From the NCBI GenBank assembly GCA_034433795.1, contig DAOUAE010000062.1, positions 1-16,478 on the forward strand: DNA of 16,478 nucleotides, given 5' to 3'. The DNA comes from DAOUAE01 sp034433795 (GTDB lineage Bacteria > Chloroflexota > UBA6077 > FW602-bin22 > DAOUAE01). This document shows, in pieces, positions 15,005-16,478 of this stretch; position 1 is the first letter of the stretch, and every line of letters begins with the position of its first letter. Under the pieces are notes generated by a model that saw only the letters and a list, made by a program, of their open reading frames with translations, had not been told where the DNA came from and did no database searches. The position numbers and the translations under genes were made by a program.

Positions 15005-16414
15005 ATGAGTCAGCAACCAGCCGTACGGATCGAACGGGACACGATGGGCGAGGTGGCCGTCCCGGCCCACGCCTACTACGGGGCCCAGACCCAGCGGGCC
15101 GTCCTCAATTTCCCGATCAGCCGGCGGCGCTTCCCCCGCCGGTTCATCCAGGCGCTGGGCCTCATCAAGCGGGTGGCGGCCGAGGTCAATCGCGATCTGG
15201 GTCTGCTCGACGCCGGACGGGCCCAGGCCATCATCCAGGCCGCCCAGGAGGTGGCCGACGGCCGCTGGGACGACCAGTTCGTGGTCGACGTCTTCCAGAC
15301 CGGCTCGGGCACCTCGACCAATATGAACGCCAACGAGGTCATCGCCCGCCGGGCGATGGAGATCGCGCCGACGCTGGGCCGCATCCATCCCAACGACCAC
15401 GTCAATCTGGGCCAGTCCTCCAACGACGTCATTCCGACCGCCATCCACCTTTCGGTGCTGATGGCCCTGCGCGATGATCTGCGCCCGGCGCTGGAGCTCC
15501 TGCACCGGGACCTGCGGGCCAAGGCTGAGGAGTTCTGGCCGATCATCAAGACCGGGCGGACGCACCTGATGGACGCCACCCCCATTCGGCTGGGACAGGA
15601 GTTTCTGGGCTACGCCGGTCAGATCGAGCGGGCTCTGCGGCGGCTGCGCTACGCCGAAGAGGAGCTGAGCGAACTGGCCCTGGGGGGGACGGCCGTCGGC
15701 ACCGGGGTCAACACCCATCCCGAATTCGGCCAGCGGGCGGCCCGACGGCTGGCCGAACTGACCGGGCTGCCGGTGCGCGAGACCGACAACCATTTCCAGG
15801 CCCAGGCGGCGATGGACGGGGCGGTGCTGGCCAGTGGCGTCCTCAACACCATCGCCGTTAGCCTCATGAAGATCGCCAACGATATCCGGCTGATGGGCTC
15901 GGGGCCACGGGCCGGGCTCTTCGAACTGCTCCTGCCGGCCGTCCAGCCGGGCAGTTCGATCATGCCCGGCAAGGTCAATCCGGTCATCCCCGAGGCGCTT
16001 ATCCAGGTCTGCGCCCAGGTGATGGCCAACCACCAGGCGGTGACCCTGGGCGGGCAGTGGGGCTTCTTCGAACTCAACACCATGCTGCCGCTCATCGCCG
16101 ATAACCTGCTGGAATCGGTCAGCATCCTGGCCAACGCCGTTCGGACCTTCAGCCTGAACTGTGTCCAGGGGCTGCAGGCCACCGGACGGGGGCCGGAGCT
16201 GGTCGAGAAAGGGCTGATGATGGCCACCGCCCTGGCGCCGGTCCTGGGCTACGACCGGGCGGCGGCCATCGCTAAGAAGGCCTTTGAAACGGGGCGGACC
16301 ATCCGCGAGATCGCCCGCGAGGAGACCGATCTCACCGACGAGCAGCTGGCGGTGCTGCTCGACCCGGCCCGGCTGGTCGAGCCGGGGCTGACCGGGGCGC
16401 CCGTGAGCGGCTGA
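15005..16414 (+). CDS. fumC: Class II fumarate hydratase
   Basis: 469 residues, almost the same as E. coli FumC (467). ATG at 15005 has GGAAGGAGAG upstream. Family landmarks in order: GEVAVPAHAYYGAQTQRA at the N-terminus, QTGSGTSTNMNANEV, HPNDHVNLGQSSND, the catalytic His at 187 in GRTHLMDATP, GGTAVGTGVNTHP, and the superfamily signature GSSIMPGKVNP (316-326) holding the catalytic serine loop. It interconverts fumarate and L-malate in the citric acid cycle, as an oxygen-stable homotetramer in the cytoplasm. Aspartase and argininosuccinate lyase share the signature, but the full pattern of motifs favours fumarase. It probably shares a transcript with the nucleotidylyltransferase gene ahead of it; the two have no obvious functional link beyond central metabolism and NAD. 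Confidence 0.95.
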   Translation: MSQQPAVRIERDTMGEVAVPAHAYYGAQTQRAVLNFPISRRRFPRRFIQALGLIKRVAAEVNRDLGLLDAGRAQAIIQAAQEVADGRWDDQFVVDVFQTGSGTSTNMNANEVIARRAMEIAPTLGRIHPNDHVNLGQSSNDVIPTAIHLSVLMALRDDLRPALELLHRDLRAKAEEFWPIIKTGRTHLMDATPIRLGQEFLGYAGQIERALRRLRYAEEELSELALGGTAVGTGVNTHPEFGQRAARRLAELTGLPVRETDNHFQAQAAMDGAVLASGVLNTIAVSLMKIANDIRLMGSGPRAGLFELLLPAVQPGSSIMPGKVNPVIPEALIQVCAQVMANHQAVTLGGQWGFFELNTMLPLIADNLLESVSILANAVRTFSLNCVQGLQATGRGPELVEKGLMMATALAPVLGYDRAAAIAKKAFETGRTIREIAREETDLTDEQLAVLLDPARLVEPGLTGAPVSG

Positions 16415-16478
16415 GGCGGCGGTCCGGCCAGCTGGCGGATGGATGAGCGTCTGGTGGGGCTCCGGCGACCGGATGGAC

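Noticed and set aside
13889..16033. A 714-codon minus-strand frame
   Set aside because: Antisense to the nucleotidylyltransferase and fumC genes; no start signal and no recognisable domain.
16439..16478. Possible start of another gene at the right edge (ATG 16439 or 16443)
   Set aside because: Only 12-13 codons remain and no clear ribosome binding site is present, so it cannot be supported.

Overview
The window is very GC-rich (one counted 60-base line in the large gene at 3001-3060 is 75% GC), apart from its left edge. It is densely packed with bacterial genes that use Shine-Dalgarno starts and sigma70-like promoters (TTGAC-type -35, 17-18 bp spacer, TAxAxT-type -10). The gene mix suggests a Chloroflexota-like, possibly thermophilic, heterotroph: a sugar-ABC lipoprotein with a twin-arginine leader, an FCD-type GntR regulator, a class II fumarase and many enzymes lacking signal peptides. 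I infer this from style and gene content only; no marker gene is present.

Left part (1-2500). A truncated sugar-binding lipoprotein gene (minus strand, running off the left edge) lies downstream of a GntR/FCD regulator gene (minus strand). The regulator has a recognisable promoter and a 5-1-5 palindrome just downstream of the expected transcription start. Divergent from it is a 69-codon gene. Its leader holds four back-to-back perfect hairpins ending just before the ribosome binding site. About 340 bp of non-coding sequence with inverted repeats follows.

Centre (2500-6950). An 869-residue protein resembles a glycoside hydrolase: a GH20/GH67-type N-terminal fold, a probable TIM barrel, a helical region and a beta-sandwich tail. 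It is followed by a UPF0104/lysylphosphatidylglycerol-synthase-type membrane protein, then a DoxX-family membrane protein. The DoxX promoter carries a perfect 20-bp dyad between its -35 and -10 elements.

Operon 7051-10218. A MarR regulator, a ring-cleaving VOC dioxygenase (MhqO-like), an ABC ATPase and an ABC-2 permease overlap or nearly touch. With the adjacent DoxX (MhqP-like) gene, this resembles the Bacillus mhq quinone/electrophile-stress set, here joined to an ABC exporter. A PaaK/CapK-type adenylate-forming enzyme follows.

Right part (11980-16478). Two minus-strand genes, a D12-class adenine-N6 methyltransferase and a BadF/GlcNAc-kinase-type sugar kinase, are bridged by an overlapping 34-codon ORF with a strong ribosome binding site. 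The methyltransferase promoter places the transcription start at or next to its ATG, suggesting a leaderless mRNA. Divergently, a NadD-like nucleotidylyltransferase gene with extra N- and C-terminal parts is followed closely by fumC.

The sugar-binding protein, the glycoside-hydrolase-like enzyme and the sugar kinase may serve uptake and breakdown of an (amino) sugar oligomer. They are not one operon, so this is inference.
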